Source: an uncultured Bacteroidota bacterium
Lineage (GTDB): Bacteria > Bacteroidota > Bacteroidia > Flavobacteriales > UA16
Assembly: GCA_902535565.1 (NCBI GenBank)
Contig: CACAUH010000015.1
Span: 1 to 24,163 of the forward strand
Reading direction: 5' to 3'
Length of the DNA stretch: 24,163 nucleotides
Positions 21,929 to 24,163 of the stretch are shown one piece after another (positions within the stretch are counted from its first letter, which is position 1; each line of letters starts with the position of its first letter). The position numbers and the translations under genes are program-made. The notes under the pieces were generated by a model. The model worked only from the letters and a program-made list of their open reading frames with translations. It made no database searches and was not told the DNA's origin.

Positions 21929-24163
21929 ATGCAACGAATCAACAACAACTGCAGTTCCACCTTTGCATCTAGCATGAGCATGAACCAGAACCTGATTCGC
22001 GCCGTCCTGATTTTAGTGACCGGCTTTGCCTACCCTTCTGAGTCCCTTGCTCAGTTCTTCATCATGGGGAACGGGACCGTGGAGACTTGCGGTGGCACCT
22101 TTGTCGATGCGGGAAACACAGATGATGGCACCGGCAATCCCTATCCAGACGAAAATTTCACCTACACGATTTGTCCGGACAATCCGGGGGATGCTGTGTC
22201 TGTGAGTTTTGTGGCCTTTGGATTGCAAACCAACCCCAACGGGAACAACAGTGACTACCTCTACATCTACGATGGCCCGGATGCTGGATCTCCCTCTATG
22301 GGGAGTTACACCGGTGATGCACTTCAAGGTCTTCCTGTTACGGCGACGATAAACAACCCAACGGGGTGTCTGACTTTCGTTTTTCAGGACAATGGTCCTG
22401 CCAACACACTGTCTCCTGGATGGGAAGCCAACATTTTGTGTACCACACCATGTGCCACGCCAACTTCGGTGAGCAGCATCGTCGACCCAGCTTTGCCCAA
22501 CCCGGACTCGCTGTCCATTGGGGTTTGTTTGAATGAACCCATCACGTTTGGTGACGCCGGATCATTTGCTGAGCCTGGCTTCAGTCTCGATAGTTGGATT
22601 TGGAACTTTGACGACGGGTCGATTGACACCTTGAACTCAGCGGCCAATGTGACTCACAGCTTCGACGAGCCTGGTGAGTATGTGGTGAACCTGGCGGTGC
22701 TGGACAACAATGGATGTGTTTCGCTGAACCTTCAGCCTTTGCAAGTTTTGGTGAGCACGATTCCCTTGTTCAACAGCGTTCAGAGCACGCCGGTCTGTGC
22801 GGGAAGCCCTGCATTTGTGGATGGAAATCCAGTACAGAGTGTCACATGGACTGCGTTGCCTCCCCAAGTGGTTGCTGGTGAAACGTACCTCGCCGATGGG
22901 GCGGGATTCAGTTACAGCAGCGAACTCAACTTCGACTTTTTTGAGGACGGGTCCACTTTGGAGAATTGTGACGATCTGTTGTCCGTGACGGTGAACATGG
23001 AGCACAGCTATATGGGAGACCTTGACTTGACCATTACCTGTCCAGATGGCACCACTGTTCCCCTGATGAGCTACCCAAATGGGGGTGGCGGATGCTTCTT
23101 AGGAGAGGCCGTTGATGATGGGTCCAATATCCCGGGAACTGGCTATAACTACGGTTGGTCTCCGAATGCGGACATTGAAACTAACATTAACAACAACGTC
23201 AATTGGACGCAGACAGCTTACACCGATAATGCGGGAAATGCGGAAAACAACAACATTGCCAATCCCGGGATCTACACTCCGGAGGGCAACCTATGTGATT
23301 TCGTGGGGTGTCCCTTGAATGGCACTTGGACTTTTTCAGTCGTCGATAACTTGGCCATAGACAATGGGTACATTTTTGAGTGGGGACTCAACCTGAACCC
23401 GGCTTTGATTCCTGGCGTAACAACGTTTACACCCACCATCGGCTTGAATGCAGACAGTTCTTTTTGGACGGGTCCGGGCATCATCAATCAAGACTTTGAT
23501 GCGAATTACTGTGACATCATCTTGGATGAGCCCGGCGTCTATGACTACGTCTTCACGGTGACCAACAACTTCAGTTGCACTTTTGACACGACACTCAGTA
23601 TTGAGGTTGTGGAGGGGCCGGAGAACAGCATTACAGCAGGCCCGGACCAGGTGTTTTGTGGGGACCCGGTGGACCTTCAAGGCGCGTTTATCGGCGGTGG
23701 CCCCTCCCCGTGTGGTGCCAGTCAGGGAACCACCACATATTGCTACGGCAACAACGAGAACACCGAGTGGGTCTACTGTCCGGACAATCCCGGAGATGGC
23801 ACGCTGATGAGCATCCTGTTCTACGATGGTGCCATCGAGAATTTCTTCGACCACATCCAGGTTTTTGACGGCGACAATACAGGCGCACCCTTGCTGGTGG
23901 ATCTAACAGGAGACTATCCTGAGACATCTGTTGCGGCAACGAACCCGGATGGGTGTCTCACGGTGTTGTTTACGTCGGATGGGAGTGTCAGTTGTGATGG
24001 AAGTACCTTCTACGAGGAGGTGAGTTGGTGCGTTGGATGTGGACAGGATGCTTGTGGATTCACTTGGAGTTGGGATCCCGCAGACAATTTGACCAATCCG
24101 AACAGTGCGCAGCCAACTGTGAACACGTTTGACGGCACGCCGACTGAGTATGTGGTGTTTGTG
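21929..24163 (+). CDS. large secreted CUB/PKD/P-domain surface protein (partial, 3' end outside window)
   Basis: The frame is open to the right edge, 745 codons with no stop. Start chosen at ATG 21929, after a GGAGG at 21913; ATGs at 21974 and 21980 give the same signal peptide (NLIRAVLILVTGFAYPSESLAQ, cleavage near residue 41). Domains read: CUB (about 54-171: CGGTFVDAGN, SDYLYIYDGP, GCLTFVFQDNG); PKD (198-275: WIWNFDDGS, HSFDEPGEYVVNLAVLDNNGC); a proprotein-convertase P-like beta-sandwich (326-490: VNMEHSYMGDLDLTITCPDG, GTWTFSVVDNLAIDNG); a PKD/Ig-like segment to about 562; a second CUB (580-704: DHIQVFDGDN, GCLTVLFTSDGS); then FTWSWDPADNLTNPNSAQPT, the start of a gliding-type repeat. A type IX-secreted adhesin or matrix protein is likely, but its C-terminal sorting domain is outside the window. 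It lies 46 bp after the putative anti-sigma gene. Confidence 0.85.
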   Translation, partial: MQRINNNCSSTFASSMSMNQNLIRAVLILVTGFAYPSESLAQFFIMGNGTVETCGGTFVDAGNTDDGTGNPYPDENFTYTICPDNPGDAVSVSFVAFGLQTNPNGNNSDYLYIYDGPDAGSPSMGSYTGDALQGLPVTATINNPTGCLTFVFQDNGPANTLSPGWEANILCTTPCATPTSVSSIVDPALPNPDSLSIGVCLNEPITFGDAGSFAEPGFSLDSWIWNFDDGSIDTLNSAANVTHSFDEPGEYVVNLAVLDNNGCVSLNLQPLQVLVSTIPLFNSVQSTPVCAGSPAFVDGNPVQSVTWTALPPQVVAGETYLADGAGFSYSSELNFDFFEDGSTLENCDDLLSVTVNMEHSYMGDLDLTITCPDGTTVPLMSYPNGGGGCFLGEAVDDGSNIPGTGYNYGWSPNADIETNINNNVNWTQTAYTDNAGNAENNNIANPGIYTPEGNLCDFVGCPLNGTWTFSVVDNLAIDNGYIFEWGLNLNPALIPGVTTFTPTIGLNADSSFWTGPGIINQDFDANYCDIILDEPGVYDYVFTVTNNFSCTFDTTLSIEVVEGPENSITAGPDQVFCGDPVDLQGAFIGGGPSPCGASQGTTTYCYGNNENTEWVYCPDNPGDGTLMSILFYDGAIENFFDHIQVFDGDNTGAPLLVDLTGDYPETSVAATNPDGCLTVLFTSDGSVSCDGSTFYEEVSWCVGCGQDACGFTWSWDPADNLTNPNSAQPTVNTFDGTPTEYVVFV

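Overview
The window looks like a chromosomal segment of a GC-richer member of the Bacteroidota, probably a Flavobacteriales or Cryomorphaceae-like marine or freshwater lineage (the rank below phylum is inference). The evidence is a DPP7/DPP11-type S46 peptidase, DUF4294, DUF4199 and DUF6438 proteins, a Bacteroidota-type PEP carboxylase, a long YidC with a basic tail, CUB/PKD surface proteins, and an exact Bacteroidota-type -7 promoter element (TAnnTTTG) in front of the SRP RNA. There are no insertion sequences, phage genes, tRNAs, rRNAs or CRISPR arrays. No gene-free stretch exceeds about 135 bp.

Layout. Positions 1-2135 (+) hold the 3' half of PEP carboxylase and a lineage-specific lipoprotein, closed by a bidirectional terminator at 2219-2248. 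From about 17.0 kb down to 2.27 kb everything is on the minus strand. In transcription order this is: SRP RNA, SDR oxidoreductase, biotin carboxylase, DUF4294 protein, DEDDh exonuclease, CcmB, CcmC, CcmD, CcmE, CcmF, a DUF2520 Rossmann protein, a KdsC-like phosphatase, YidC, a DUF6438 lipoprotein and an S46 dipeptidyl-peptidase. From the exonuclease to the DUF6438 lipoprotein nearly every junction is an ATGA, TTGA or TGATG overlap or a gap of 4-20 bp, so this looks like one translationally coupled unit. Downstream on the plus strand are a DUF4199 membrane protein and a polyprenol-phosphate-type GT2 glycosyltransferase, convergent with mnmA. MnmA is divergent from the last block.

The last block (19976 to the right edge, +) is the most interesting. 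An ECF sigma factor is translationally coupled (GTGA overlap) to a one-TM protein that has an acidic linker, two PKD-like domains and a C-terminal domain resembling the gliding-motility-associated C-terminal domain. After 46 bp comes a very large secreted CUB/PKD/P-domain protein that runs off the window. I read this as a candidate surface-sensing or surface-adhesin regulatory unit in which the anti-sigma partner carries outer-surface-type domains.

The Ccm cluster encodes a haem-handling pathway (CcmB, C, D, E, F) in which CcmE carries CxxxY instead of HxxxY, as in System I*. CcmC has an unusual roughly 130-residue extracytoplasmic insert after its first membrane helix. CcmA, CcmG and CcmH are not in the window.
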